Source: DATBLE01 sp963775695 (GTDB taxonomy: Bacteria; Actinomycetota; Thermoleophilia; Gaiellales; Gaiellaceae). From it: a stretch of 64,000 nucleotides of DNA. The first letter of the stretch is position 1. Each line of letters starts with the position of its first letter. Where the stretch lies: positions 310,001-374,000 of the forward strand of contig CAVZJU010000011.1 of NCBI GenBank assembly GCA_963775695.1. The letters are read 5' to 3'. The position numbers and the translations under genes were made by a program. The notes under the pieces were generated by a model, which saw only the letters and a program-made list of their open reading frames with translations, was not told the origin of the DNA and did not search any database. Below are positions 8,412-17,210 of the stretch, piece by piece.

Positions 8412-8891
8412 GCGGCTGGGGTGCCCTCACAGGCGGTCTGGTCGGGACGATGGTGATCTCCGTCGGCCTCGCCTTCGGCCAGGCCGTCGGCTGGTCGAGG
8501 ATGGACCTGCCGCTGCTGCTGGGGCACCGCTTTCGCCGAGGACCGGAACAGGGCCCGGGCAATCGGGTGGGGCATCCACTTCGTGCTCGGGCTGCTCTTC
8601 TCGCTCGTCTACGCGGGGATCTTCGCCGCCGTCGGGCACGCCGGCTGGCTGTTCGGCCTTGCGCTCGGCGCCGTCCACGCTGCATTCGCCGGCGGGCCGC
8701 TGCCCAACCTGATCCTCCCGGCCGTCCACCCGCGGATGGGCCGGCCCTGGTCGGACGCGCGCGAGACGCCGCTGCTCGAGCCGCCGGGCCTGATGCTCAC
8801 CAATTACGGCGCGGGCACAGTCGTGCTGACAACGGTGCTGCACCTCGCCTACGGGGCGATAGTCGGCGGCTTCGCCGCAGGGCTGTCCTAG
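8408..8891 (+). pseudogene. Hypothetical membrane protein with a frameshift in a G-run
   Basis: It starts with ATGA overlapping the GH15 stop. The first part (MSGWGALTGGLVGTMVISVG) is a membrane helix with a QAVGWSRMDLP loop. After ctgctgggg near 8520 the frame must shift by one to continue as GTAFAEDRNRARAIGWGIHF and then three more helices, to the stop at 8891. The single extra G in a four-G run is the obvious error. Corrected, it is a protein of about 160 residues with four helices and no recognised function. It is tail-to-tail with cytochrome b, and the two stop codons overlap. Confidence 0.65.
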
Positions 8892-10249
8892 AGGGGCCGG
8901 CGGGCCTCCGCCCGTGCTTCCCCGATCGCCACGCGCCGTCCCCTCTCGACCTGCTCGCCTGCCTGGAGTTCGAGGCAAACGCGGTGCGCGACGAACGCGG
9001 CGACGAACGGGAGGACGATCGAGGCGATCCGGAAGAACCAGATCTGGGTGCTGTAGCTGAGCCCGAAGAAGACGAAGACGCGGTCGGAGGCCCCGGCGAG
9101 GAAGATCAGCAGCACCCAGGTCAGCACTCCGAAGCCGATCGCGGTGCGGCCGGGCGCGTCGCGCGGTCGGTCGAGCAGGTTGTGGAACGCCCGATCGCCC
9201 GTGAAGTGCCGCTCCAGCCAGGGCCACAGATAGAGGAAGCCGAAGACGACGAGCGGGAAGAGAACGCCGCCCCAGAACGGGTTGGGGACGAGCGTGTAGC
9301 TGCCGATCGTCAGATCCCAGCTCGGCATCAGCCGCAACGCGCCGATCAACCAGCCGAGGTACCAGTCGGGCTGCGCACCGTTCGTCGACGAGTAGGTGTG
9401 GAACGGTCCCCACAGCCAGATCGGGTTGATCTGGACGAGTCCGCCCAGCAGGACGAGCAGGCCCGCGACCGCCAGCAGCAGCCCGAGCGAGCGCGGCGTC
9501 TGCCCGGGGAACGTCGGGACGCCGACGATCCTCCGCTCGGTCTCGCGGCCCTGCCGGAACTGCGTGTGGTGGCGCAGCGCGACCAGCGCCAGATGGGCGG
9601 CGAGCAGCACCGCGATCAGCGCCGGGATCAGGAACACGTGAGCGATGTACATCCGCGGGAAGAAGGCGCTCGAGCCGGGAAACGGCCCGCCCCAGATGAA
9701 GGCACCGAGGCTCGCGCCGACGAACGGAATCGAGAGGGCGACGCCGTTTCCGATCGCGAGGCCCATCCCGGAGAGCAGGTCGTCGACCAGCGAGTAGCCG
9801 ATGTAGCCCTCGAGCAACGCGACCGTCAGGATGGTCAGACCGAGCCAGTACGTCACCTCGCGCGGCTTGCGGTAGGCGCCCGTGAAGAAGATGCGCAGGA
9901 GATGCAGCACGATCGAGGCGACGAACACGTTCGCCGCCCAGTGGTGGGTCTGCCGGATCAGGAGCCCGGCCTTGACCGACGTCGAGATGTCGAGGACGGA
10001 GCGGTACGCGTCGGTCATGTGCTGCCCCTGGAGCGGCACGTACGGCCCGTGGTAGACGACGTCGGCGGTGCTGTCGGAGTAGAAGAGCGCCAGGTACGTC
10101 CCGGTGGCGACGAGGACGACGAAGCAGTAGAGCGCGACCTCGCCGAGCAGGAACGACCAGTGGTCGGGGAACAGATAGCGCAGCGTCTTCTGCACGAACG
10201 GAGCGGTCGCGGTGCGCTGGTCGAGGAAGCGGACCACCTTCCGGATCAC
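8888..10249 (-). CDS. qcrB: Cytochrome b subunit of the bc complex
   Basis: A 453-residue membrane subunit that oxidises quinol and passes electrons to the Rieske centre and the b hemes. The heme-binding helix pairs appear as RQTHHWAANVFVASIVLHLL and YIAHVFLIPALIAVLLAAHL. The Qo-site region follows as PDWYLGWLIGALRLMP (PDWY in place of the mitochondrial PEWY). About ten to eleven helices are visible, including extra C-terminal ones as in actinobacterial QcrB. The GTG at 10249 overlaps the Rieske stop in a GTGA. It is the last gene of the respiratory operon. Confidence 0.93.
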   Translation of the reverse strand: MIRKVVRFLDQRTATAPFVQKTLRYLFPDHWSFLLGEVALYCFVVLVATGTYLALFYSDSTADVVYHGPYVPLQGQHMTDAYRSVLDISTSVKAGLLIRQTHHWAANVFVASIVLHLLRIFFTGAYRKPREVTYWLGLTILTVALLEGYIGYSLVDDLLSGMGLAIGNGVALSIPFVGASLGAFIWGGPFPGSSAFFPRMYIAHVFLIPALIAVLLAAHLALVALRHHTQFRQGRETERRIVGVPTFPGQTPRSLGLLLAVAGLLVLLGGLVQINPIWLWGPFHTYSSTNGAQPDWYLGWLIGALRLMPSWDLTIGSYTLVPNPFWGGVLFPLVVFGFLYLWPWLERHFTGDRAFHNLLDRPRDAPGRTAIGFGVLTWVLLIFLAGASDRVFVFFGLSYSTQIWFFRIASIVLPFVAAFVAHRVCLELQAGEQVERGRRVAIGEARAEARRPL

Positions 10250-11268
10250 GTGATCGGCCTCCGTGCGCGGACCTCCCACCAGGAGGGCCCGACCGGCCCG
10301 TCGAAGTTGCCCGCCGCCCGTAGGTAGCCTCGCCCGTCGATCCGCAGCGGGAGCATCGGCAGCTTCCGTCCGGCGGGGCCGAAGATCACCGTCCCCCCCG
10401 TGGCCGGGTCGAAGGTCGAGTAGTGGCACGGGCAGACGAGCGCCGGCTTCGGCTCCGCCTCCGGAAAGAGCGGCGTCCGGTAGAGCGCGATCGCGCAGCC
10501 GGCGTGCGTGCAGATCTTCGAGAAGGCGACGATCCCCGCGGCCGCGTAGCCGGCGTTCTCGCGCGGCAGGTCGAGGTCGCGCGGAGGCAGCCGGACGACG
10601 ACGAGCGGCGACGCGAGCTGCTCGCGGTCGGCGCCCTCGGGGAAGGCGGTGTAGAAGGTGTCCTGGTCGATGTCGTCCGCGCGGTAGGGCCTGCCGTCCT
10701 CGTCGACGAGGCGCCGCCCTCGCCGCCACGGCGTCCGGACGAACGAGTCGAGGTCGATGCCGGGGCCGAGCGACGCGAGCGGCGCGAGCATTGCGGCCGC
10801 GAGCGCGCCTCCCGCCGTCCCGAGGCCGAGCGCGAAGAGCCGCCGCCGCGTCAGCCGGCTGCCGCTCTCGGCCACCGTCTGCGCGATCGCCTCCTGCTCC
10901 TCCGGGTGCTCCTCCGGCGGATACTCGTGCTCCAGCTCCTCCGTCACGACCAGCCGCTTGCCGGTGACGATCAGCGCGGCGGCGATGCTGAGGAGCGCCA
11001 GGCCGAGCGAGAGACCGAGCAGCTGCGTCTGCCGCGCCAGCCGGTCGAGGACGTAGACGGCGACGAAGGCGGCGGCGCAGAGCGCGCCGAAGAGGAGCAG
11101 CCCGATCGCGAGCAGCTCCGCGCGCGGCTGCGGCGTGCCGGCGGGGACGATCCGCTCGCGCGGCCCCTCCGGCTCCGCCTCGTTCGCCGGGCGACCACGC
11201 CACGGCAGTCGCCGCCGGAGGACGTACAGCACGGCCAGCACGAGCAGCGTCCGGAGGCGATCTCTCAT
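10246..11268 (-). CDS. qcrA: Rieske iron-sulfur subunit of the bc complex
   Basis: A 340-residue protein with three N-terminal helices (for example LLAIGLLLFGALCAAAFVAV), as in actinobacterial QcrA, a twin-arginine-like RRRLFALGLG before the third helix, and a periplasmic Rieske fold. The [2Fe-2S] ligands are in CTHAGC and CPCHYSTFD. It carries electrons from quinol to cytochrome c. The ATG at 11268 overlaps the cytochrome c stop in an ATGA. The longer open frame to 11334 is antisense-like and is not used. Confidence 0.92.
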   Translation of the reverse strand: MRDRLRTLLVLAVLYVLRRRLPWRGRPANEAEPEGPRERIVPAGTPQPRAELLAIGLLLFGALCAAAFVAVYVLDRLARQTQLLGLSLGLALLSIAAALIVTGKRLVVTEELEHEYPPEEHPEEQEAIAQTVAESGSRLTRRRLFALGLGTAGGALAAAMLAPLASLGPGIDLDSFVRTPWRRGRRLVDEDGRPYRADDIDQDTFYTAFPEGADREQLASPLVVVRLPPRDLDLPRENAGYAAAGIVAFSKICTHAGCAIALYRTPLFPEAEPKPALVCPCHYSTFDPATGGTVIFGPAGRKLPMLPLRIDGRGYLRAAGNFDGPVGPSWWEVRARRPIT

Positions 11269-12050
11269 CGGCTGCGCAGCCTCGTGCCGATCACGACGCA
11301 GAAGCCGATGGTCGCAACGGCGGCGATGAACCACGTGACGAGCCCTTCCGGCACGGGGCCGATGTGGCCCAGCGACCAGCCGCCGGAGTCGTCGGGATGC
11401 TTGGCGTACCGGACATAGGCGATGATCGAGTCGAGCTCGCGGTCGGAGATCTGCTGCTTCGAGAAGCGCGGCATCAGGTACGGGCCGATCCGGACCGCCT
11501 CCGCGATCTGGACGTGTGTGGCGCGGTCGAGCGGCGGCGCAACGGCGCCCGTCACGTAGCCGCCCGCGGCGACGATCTGGTGACAGCCGGCGCAGTGCTC
11601 GGTGAAGAGATGCAGCCCTCGGCTCACGCTCCCGCGGGACGGGCTCGGCGTCGGGATCGCCGGCCCGCGCCCGAGGGAGGCGACATACGCCGTGATCGCC
11701 TGGATCTGATCCTCGTCGAAGAGGACGCGAGAGCGTCGCGGCTGGGCCCCGACCCGGCGTAGAGGCATGTAGCCGGTGCGCAGGTAGAAGTCGGCGGCCA
11801 GCGCGCCGACTCCGCGCAGCGAAGGAGCCGCCGCCCGCTGCTGCCGCTGGTTCCGCAGCGGGCCCGCCCCGATCTCGCTGCCGGGCGGAGCGACGCCGGA
11901 ACCGTTGGGGCCGTGACAGGCGAGGCAGTAGCGGCCGTACAGATGACTGCCCTCCTCGACCTCCGACGGCCCCGCTGCTGCGGCGGCGAACGGCAGCATC
12001 AACGCCGCGGCCGCGGCCGCAAGAGCGGGAATCGGCGCGCGCCGGCTCAT
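11265..12050 (-). CDS. qcrC: Diheme cytochrome c of the bc complex
   Basis: A 261-residue protein with an N-terminal signal peptide or anchor (AAAAAALMLPFAAAAAG), two c-type heme sites (CLACH and CAGCH) and a C-terminal membrane helix (LVTWFIAAVATIGFCVVIG). This is the QcrC architecture. In actinobacteria it replaces soluble cytochrome c and passes electrons directly to the oxidase, in line with the oxidase genes being in the same operon. GPYLMPRF offers a methionine ligand for the second heme. The start codon overlaps the upstream stop by 4 bp. Confidence 0.92.
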   Translation of the reverse strand: MSRRAPIPALAAAAAALMLPFAAAAAGPSEVEEGSHLYGRYCLACHGPNGSGVAPPGSEIGAGPLRNQRQQRAAAPSLRGVGALAADFYLRTGYMPLRRVGAQPRRSRVLFDEDQIQAITAYVASLGRGPAIPTPSPSRGSVSRGLHLFTEHCAGCHQIVAAGGYVTGAVAPPLDRATHVQIAEAVRIGPYLMPRFSKQQISDRELDSIIAYVRYAKHPDDSGGWSLGHIGPVPEGLVTWFIAAVATIGFCVVIGTRLRSR

Positions 12051-12442
12051 GACTGCCGGCAGCCCGGCTGGTAGAGAGAGGCGACGCCGTCGAGCAGGAT
12101 GATCATGAGGAAGATCGAGTTCGCCGCGATCGAAGCGGCTGCGAAGAAGTGCAGGCGCGCGCGGCGGAGGTCACCGGCCTCTTCGGCGGGCTCGTCGCCG
12201 AAGCCGGCGCCGCGCGTGCGGGAGAACACGGTGATCGCCGCGCCGCCGGCCAGGACAACCAGCCCGGCGGCGCAGGCCGTCAGCGTCGCCTGCCAGAGGT
12301 CGTTCGAGATCCCCCATCCCGCTCCGGCCGCGCCGCAGCCCGCCTGGGTGAGTCCGGATCCGACGACGTGCTGGGCCGCCCAGACCCCCGCGCCGAGCAG
12401 GAGCCCGACCCACTGGAGGATGCCGAGCCTCCGGAGCGTCAT
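12047..12442 (-). CDS. Respiratory-operon membrane protein of unknown function
   Basis: A 131-residue protein with three helices (LGILQWVGLLLGAGVWAAQ, ATLTACAAGLVVLAGGAAIT and FFAAASIAANSIFLMIILLD). It is overlapped by 4 bp on both sides, between oxidase subunit III and cytochrome c. It has no heme or copper motif. The strict coupling suggests an accessory subunit of the supercomplex, but I know no assigned function. Confidence 0.75.
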   Translation of the reverse strand: MTLRRLGILQWVGLLLGAGVWAAQHVVGSGLTQAGCGAAGAGWGISNDLWQATLTACAAGLVVLAGGAAITVFSRTRGAGFGDEPAEEAGDLRRARLHFFAAASIAANSIFLMIILLDGVASLYQPGCRQS

Positions 12443-13032
12443 GCGCGGGCCGAGAGGAGCGTCGCGAGCACGACGATCGTGAGCAGGTTGACGAAGTGCC
12501 AGTACCAGGTGATCGCCTGCGTGGCGTTCGCCCGGTAGAGGGTCAGCCCGCGCGCGAGCTTGAGCAGGAGCCAGGCGCTGAACATCAGGCCGACGAAGAC
12601 GTGCGCGTGGTCCGCGCCGAGCAGCGTGTAGTAGATCGAGGTGTACGCGTTCGCGGTGATCGGCACGCGGCGGATCTGGTCGGCGAAGTCATGCACCGCC
12701 CAGGCGAAGTACCCGACCTGGACGACGAAGGCGCCGAGCAGGAGGAAACGCGCCGACGCGACGCGGCCGGCACGCACCGAGCGCCACGCCAGGTGCACCG
12801 GGATGCTCGTGAGCGCGAGCACCGCGACCAGGATCGTCGGGACGACCGCCTCCGGCCCGGGCACTCCGCGCGGGGGCCAGACGGGAGTCTCGAAGCGGAG
12901 GTAGTAGTACGTGCCGATGAAGGCGACGAAGAGCGTCGCCTCGCTCGCGATCAGGATCGCCATCCCGAGCAGCGCGGACGGCGGCCCACGGCGGCTCGCC
13001 AGGGTGCGGCGTACGTCGACGTACCCGCTCAC
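12439..13032 (-). CDS. ctaE: Cytochrome c oxidase subunit III
   Basis: A 197-residue subunit of the aa3-type oxidase with five helices, as in the short bacterial form. Typical segments are LLGMAILIASEATLFVAFIG, then GADHAHVFVGLMFSAWL and TWYWHFVNLLTIVVLATLL. It has no redox centre; it stabilises subunit I and its proton uptake. The GTG at 13032 overlaps the subunit I stop in a GTGA. Confidence 0.92.
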   Translation of the reverse strand: MSGYVDVRRTLASRRGPPSALLGMAILIASEATLFVAFIGTYYYLRFETPVWPPRGVPGPEAVVPTILVAVLALTSIPVHLAWRSVRAGRVASARFLLLGAFVVQVGYFAWAVHDFADQIRRVPITANAYTSIYYTLLGADHAHVFVGLMFSAWLLLKLARGLTLYRANATQAITWYWHFVNLLTIVVLATLLSARA

Positions 13033-14942
13033 GTGGCCTCCTGGGGCTCGCGCCAGTGCCAGCCGGCAAGCGCCGCGGCGCAGAGGATCCCGCCGATCGT
13101 GGCGGCTCCGTACTTCTGCAAGACGAGCATCGCGAACACCAGTGAGAGCGCGAGCGCGAGCACGACCGGCCACGGCGACTCGTGTGGCATCTCGACCACC
13201 TCGGAGAGCTCGCCGTCGACCGGCGTGACGGCAGACTGCCGATGTCCCTCGTCCAGGACGAGCACGCCGCTCTCCAGCCTGCGCCGATCCTCCTCGCGGT
13301 CGGCCTGGTCCCAGTTCGCGTACGCGCTCGAGACCTTGGGGACGACGGCGAAGTTGTACTCCGGCGGCGGCGAACTCGTCGACCACTCGAGGGTCGGACC
13401 GTGCCAGGGATCGGGCCCAGCCTGCGCGCCCCGGAACCAGCTGACCAGCAGGTTGCCGAGCAGGAGCACGATGCCGGCTGCCGTCAGGAACCCGCCGATC
13501 GTCTCCGCCAGGTTGTAGGCCGCCCAGCCCAGGCCGTCCGGGTAGGTGTAGACCCGCCGCGGCATGCCGAGGAGGCCGACGACGTGCATCGGGAAGAAGA
13601 GGAGGTTCGTCCCGAGGAAGAGGATCCAGAAGCTGATCTGGCCGGGCCGCTCGAAGTAGAGCTTCCCGGTGACCTTCGGGAACCAGTAGTACATGCCGCC
13701 GAAGATCGGGAAGACGGCGGCCCCGAAGATGATGTAGTGGAAGTGGGCGACGACGAAGTAGGTGTCCGTCACCTGCTGGTTGAACGGGATCGCCACGAAC
13801 ATGATCCCGGTCAGGCCGCCGGTCACGAACATGAAGATGAAGCCGACGATGAAGAGCAGCGGTGTCCGGAACCGCCCGCCTCCCATCACCATCGTCCAGC
13901 ACCAGGCGAACACCTGGATCGTCGACGGGATCACCACCATCGCCGAGGCCGCGGCGAAGAAGATCATCGTCACCGTCGCGATCCCGGTGGCGAACATGTG
14001 GTGTGCCCAGACGCCGAAGCCGATGAAGACGACGAGCAGCTCGGCGATCGCGACCAGCGGGAACGCCTGCATCCGCCGCTGGGTGAAGGCGGGGATGATC
14101 TCCGTGGCGATCCCGAAGGCGGGGACGATCAGGATGTAGACCTCGGGGTGCCCGAAGAACCAGAAGAGGTGCTGCCAGAGCAGCGCCGACCCGCCGTGCG
14201 CGACGTCGAAGAAGTGGGTGCCGACGTTGCGGTCGAGGAAGAGGAAGATGGTGTCCGCCGAGAGCACCGGCAGCGCGAACAAGAGGCCGAAAGAGGCGGC
14301 GAGAAAGGCGAAGCAGAAGAGCGGCATCCGGTTCAGCGACATCCCCGGCGCCCGGCAGGTGAGGATGGTGACGATGAACTGCCCGGCGGTCAGGGTCGAG
14401 GCGATGCTGTTGAAGATGATCCCGAGGCAGTAGAAGTCGATAGCCGGACCTGGGTTGTAGGTGCCGTTCGCGAGCGGCACGTAGTTGAACCAGCCCGCGT
14501 CCGGCGCGGAGCCCATGAACAGGCTCGTGTAGACGAAGATCCCCGAGGCGAGAAAGATCCAGTAGCTGAGCGCGTTCATGCGGGGGAACGCCATGTCGCG
14601 CGCGCCGATCATCAGGGGGAGCAGGTAGTTCCCGAACGCCCCCGTCGTCATCGGGATGATGAAGAAGAAGATCATCGTGATCCCGTGCATCGAGAACAGC
14701 TGGTCGTAGGTGCTCGGCGACACGACGTCGTTGTTCGGGCGCTCCAGCTGGGTGCGCATGATCAGCGCCTCGGCGCCGCCGGCCGCGAAGAAGACGAGGG
14801 TCGTCCAGAAGTAGAGGAGTCCGATCCGCTTGTGGTCGGTGGTGGTCAACCAGCCGAGCAGGCCCGGCCGGCTCGCCCACACCCGCTCGAGCCGGACGAC
14901 CCGCTCGGCCGCCTGCGGGCTCGGGGGGGCGACGACCGCCAT
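13029..14942 (-). CDS. ctaD: Cytochrome c oxidase subunit I with C-terminal extension
   Basis: A 637-residue heme-copper oxidase core. It contains a heme a ligand segment (SMHGITMIFFFIIPMTTGAF), the CuB/cross-link motif GHPEVYILIVP, and paired histidines in AHHMFATG and VAHFHYIIFG. After the usual catalytic part the protein runs on for roughly 70 residues, with a polar linker and two extra helices (WPVVLALALSLVFAMLVLQ and TIGGILCAAALAGWHW). That tail resembles a fused small subunit IV. The ATG at 14942 follows a 167-bp gap from subunit II that contains a perfect inverted repeat. Confidence 0.93.
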   Translation of the reverse strand: MAVVAPPSPQAAERVVRLERVWASRPGLLGWLTTTDHKRIGLLYFWTTLVFFAAGGAEALIMRTQLERPNNDVVSPSTYDQLFSMHGITMIFFFIIPMTTGAFGNYLLPLMIGARDMAFPRMNALSYWIFLASGIFVYTSLFMGSAPDAGWFNYVPLANGTYNPGPAIDFYCLGIIFNSIASTLTAGQFIVTILTCRAPGMSLNRMPLFCFAFLAASFGLLFALPVLSADTIFLFLDRNVGTHFFDVAHGGSALLWQHLFWFFGHPEVYILIVPAFGIATEIIPAFTQRRMQAFPLVAIAELLVVFIGFGVWAHHMFATGIATVTMIFFAAASAMVVIPSTIQVFAWCWTMVMGGGRFRTPLLFIVGFIFMFVTGGLTGIMFVAIPFNQQVTDTYFVVAHFHYIIFGAAVFPIFGGMYYWFPKVTGKLYFERPGQISFWILFLGTNLLFFPMHVVGLLGMPRRVYTYPDGLGWAAYNLAETIGGFLTAAGIVLLLGNLLVSWFRGAQAGPDPWHGPTLEWSTSSPPPEYNFAVVPKVSSAYANWDQADREEDRRRLESGVLVLDEGHRQSAVTPVDGELSEVVEMPHESPWPVVLALALSLVFAMLVLQKYGAATIGGILCAAALAGWHWREPQEAT

Positions 14943-15012
14943 CAGTGCCCCGTCCAGTGATGATCTCGTGTTTCTGGCGAGTGACCGGGGCCGCCAGGAA
15001 AGGACGCAGGGA

Positions 15013-15041
15013 GCGCCGATATCGATATGAGATATCGGCGC
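15013..15041. repeat. Perfect 11-bp inverted repeat between coxII and coxI
   Basis: GCGCCGATATC (15013-15023) and its exact complement GATATCGGCGC (15031-15041) flank a 7-nt loop. It lies in the 167-bp gap between subunits II and I, the only sizeable gap in the operon. No T-run follows on the minus strand, so it is not a standard terminator. It could be an operator or an mRNA-processing hairpin that sets subunit ratios. Confidence 0.7.
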
Positions 15042-15109
15042 GACTGAGGACGCCGCATGGCGGTTCCGGGCGCCGCCAGAAGCGCTCTGATCATTGCTGG
15101 ACGGGGCAC

Positions 15110-16117
15110 TTACCGCAGGCTCTCGAGGTAGGCGACGAGGTCGTCGAGCCGCCCGGGCGCCAGGTCGAGGTCCGGCATCTGGTTGCCCGGCTTCACCTCC
15201 TGCGAGCCGAGAATCCAGCTGCGCAGGTACTCGCGCGTGTTCGGGATCGCGAGCGCCCCCAGGGTCCGGCGGCTCGCCAGGTGGGTTAGATCCGGGCCGA
15301 CGTCGCTGCTCGCCGACGTGCCCCGGATCGTGTGGCAGCTCTGGCAGCCGGAGGACCCGAAGACCTCCCGGCCGCGGCGGGCGGCCGCTGTCGCCGGCGA
15401 AGCCGACGACCCAGCCTGGTCCGCGAGCCAGCGTCGGAAGCGGGCCGCCGGCTCGGCGACCACCTCGAGTCCCATGTGTGCGTGCTGCACGCCGCAGAAC
15501 TCGGCGCACTGTCCGCGGTAGCTCCCGACCGCATCGGCGTCGAGCTCGATCGCGTTCGTCCTGCCCGGGATCGTGTCGATCTTCCGGTTCAGCTCCGGCA
15601 CCCAGAAGCTGTGGATCACGTCGGCGGTGCGGACCTCGACCCGGATCGGCGTCCGCACGGGGATGTGCAGCTCGTTGGCGGTCACCGCCCTCGTCCCCGG
15701 GTAGCGGATCTCCCACCACCACTGGTGGCCGATCACGACCACGGTGCGGCGGGTGGCGGCGGCCGCCGGCGCCTGCGTCGTGCGGATGACGAAGACGTCC
15801 GAGACCACGAACAGGGCGGCGATCACTGCGATCGGCAGGGCCATGCCGGCCCCGATGACCACGAACCAGCCGCGGCGCTCGGCCGTCTTCTCGCCGGCGT
15901 GGCCCTCCATCCCTCCGCGGCCGCGTCGCCGCCACGCCACCACGAGCAGGCCCACGACGACGGCGAGACCGATCCAGGCGCCGCCCATCATCCACCAGAA
16001 GAGGGCCGCGATGTCCCGGGCCTGATGGCTCTTCGGCGCCAGCGAGTTCTGCGTGTTGCCGCAACCGCCGACCACCAGCACCGTGGCCGCGGCGAGCGAG
16101 TACCGGCCTGCCCTCAT
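15110..16117 (-). CDS. ctaC: Cytochrome c oxidase subunit II with fused cytochrome c domain (caa3 type)
   Basis: A 335-residue lipoprotein-like subunit. The signal ends in a lipobox (VLVVGGC) and two membrane helices follow. A cupredoxin domain holds the CuA ligands, seen as DVIHSFWVPEL and CAEFCGVQHAHM. The C-terminal cytochrome c domain has CQSCH with a later QMPDLD methionine. It accepts electrons and delivers them to subunit I. The ATG at 16117 is used because the signal peptide starts there; five more codons are open upstream. It is the first gene of the operon and is divergent from the LLM oxidoreductase gene. Confidence 0.93.
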   Translation of the reverse strand: MRAGRYSLAAATVLVVGGCGNTQNSLAPKSHQARDIAALFWWMMGGAWIGLAVVVGLLVVAWRRRGRGGMEGHAGEKTAERRGWFVVIGAGMALPIAVIAALFVVSDVFVIRTTQAPAAAATRRTVVVIGHQWWWEIRYPGTRAVTANELHIPVRTPIRVEVRTADVIHSFWVPELNRKIDTIPGRTNAIELDADAVGSYRGQCAEFCGVQHAHMGLEVVAEPAARFRRWLADQAGSSASPATAAARRGREVFGSSGCQSCHTIRGTSASSDVGPDLTHLASRRTLGALAIPNTREYLRSWILGSQEVKPGNQMPDLDLAPGRLDDLVAYLESLR

Positions 16118-16244
16118 GCCGGTCCAAGGCACAGACCGCTCATTGCCCGAAATGGCGACGAAAAAACCTGAAGGTCAACTACGCCGGAGCGAAGCCAGAT
16201 CCGCACCGAGGTTTCCGGGCAGTCCAAACGGGAACGACGGGGCC

Positions 16245-17210
16245 GTGGTCGAGCTCGGATATGCGCTCTCCTCCGAAGAGCTCGGGCCGCTCGAGCTCGT
16301 CGAGAACGCAAGGCGGGCCGAGCAGGCCGGCTTCGGATTCGCGTTGATCTCGGACCACTTCCACCCGTGGCTCGACGTCCAGGGCGAGAGCCCGTTCGTC
16401 TGGAGCGCGATCGGCGCGATCGCCCAGGCGACCGAGTCGCTGACGCTCGGCACCGGAGTCACCTGCCCGTTGATGCGGACGCATCCGGCGATCGTCGCCC
16501 ACGCCGCCGCCACCTCCGCGGCGCTGATGCCGGGACGCTTCTTCCTCGGCGTCGGCACCGGCGAGAACCTGAACGAGCACGTGCTCGGGGACCGCTGGCC
16601 GAACCACGAGCAGCGCCTGGAGATGCTCGAGGAGGCGGTCGCGGTGATGCGCGAGCTGTGGCAGGGAGCGCTCGTCACTCATCGTGGGCCGCACTACACG
16701 GTCGACCGCGCACGGCTCTACACGGTGCCCGAGGAGCTGCCGCCGGTCGCGGTCGCGGCGGCAGGCCCCGAGGCGGCGGAGCTCGCGGGCCGGATCGGCG
16801 ACGCGTTCGTCTCGACCGCGCCCGACGAGGAGCTCGTCCAGGCTTTCCGTGACGCAGGCGGCGAGGGCAAGCCGTGCTACGGGCAGCTGACCGTCTGCTA
16901 CGGCGAGGACCGCGACGAGGCCGTGGAGACCGCCTTCCAGCAATGGCCCAACGCCGGACTGGGCGGCGAGCTCGGTCAGGAGCTGGCCATGCCGAGTCAC
17001 TACGAGGCCGCATGCGACGTGTTGACCCCCGACCAGGTCGCCGAGAAGGTCGTGTGCGGGCCGGATCCGGACGAGCATCGCACAGCAATCGCTGAATTCG
17101 AGCACGCCGGCTTCTCCCGAGTCTACGTCCACCAGGTCGGCCGCGACCAGGAGCCGTTCTTCGACTTCTACGAGCGCGAGATCATGTCGGAGCTCCAGCA
17201 CGTGACATGA
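16245..17210 (+). CDS. LLM-class F420-dependent oxidoreductase (G6PDH-like family)
   Basis: A luciferase-fold TIM-barrel enzyme of 321 residues that resembles the TIGR03557 group. Key segments are ELGYALSSEELGP, FALISDHFHPW, a cis-peptide-region GTGVTCPLMRTHPAIVAHA, and FFLGVGTGENLNEHVLG. These proteins use coenzyme F420 as hydride carrier; the substrate here is unknown. The GTG at 16245 places the family N-terminus correctly. An ATG at 16152 would add 31 basic, non-conserved residues. The stop overlaps the next ATG (ATGA), beginning a five-gene coupled operon. Confidence 0.88.
   Translation: MVELGYALSSEELGPLELVENARRAEQAGFGFALISDHFHPWLDVQGESPFVWSAIGAIAQATESLTLGTGVTCPLMRTHPAIVAHAAATSAALMPGRFFLGVGTGENLNEHVLGDRWPNHEQRLEMLEEAVAVMRELWQGALVTHRGPHYTVDRARLYTVPEELPPVAVAAAGPEAAELAGRIGDAFVSTAPDEELVQAFRDAGGEGKPCYGQLTVCYGEDRDEAVETAFQQWPNAGLGGELGQELAMPSHYEAACDVLTPDQVAEKVVCGPDPDEHRTAIAEFEHAGFSRVYVHQVGRDQEPFFDFYEREIMSELQHVT

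Noticed and set aside
8408..10327. A 639-codon plus-strand frame over cytochrome b
   Set aside because: Only its first 40 or so codons belong to a real (frameshifted) membrane protein gene. The rest is antisense to cytochrome b.
13182..14960. A long open frame on the plus strand (592 codons)
   Set aside because: It is antisense to the oxidase subunit I gene and its product is Asp/Arg/Glu-rich without any family motif; such shadows are expected at high GC.
16118..16244. A SigB-like promoter (GTTT...GGGCAA) upstream of oxidase subunit II
   Set aside because: The GTTT comes from a run of Ts, the -10 box is imperfect and the spacing to the start codon does not fit the set.
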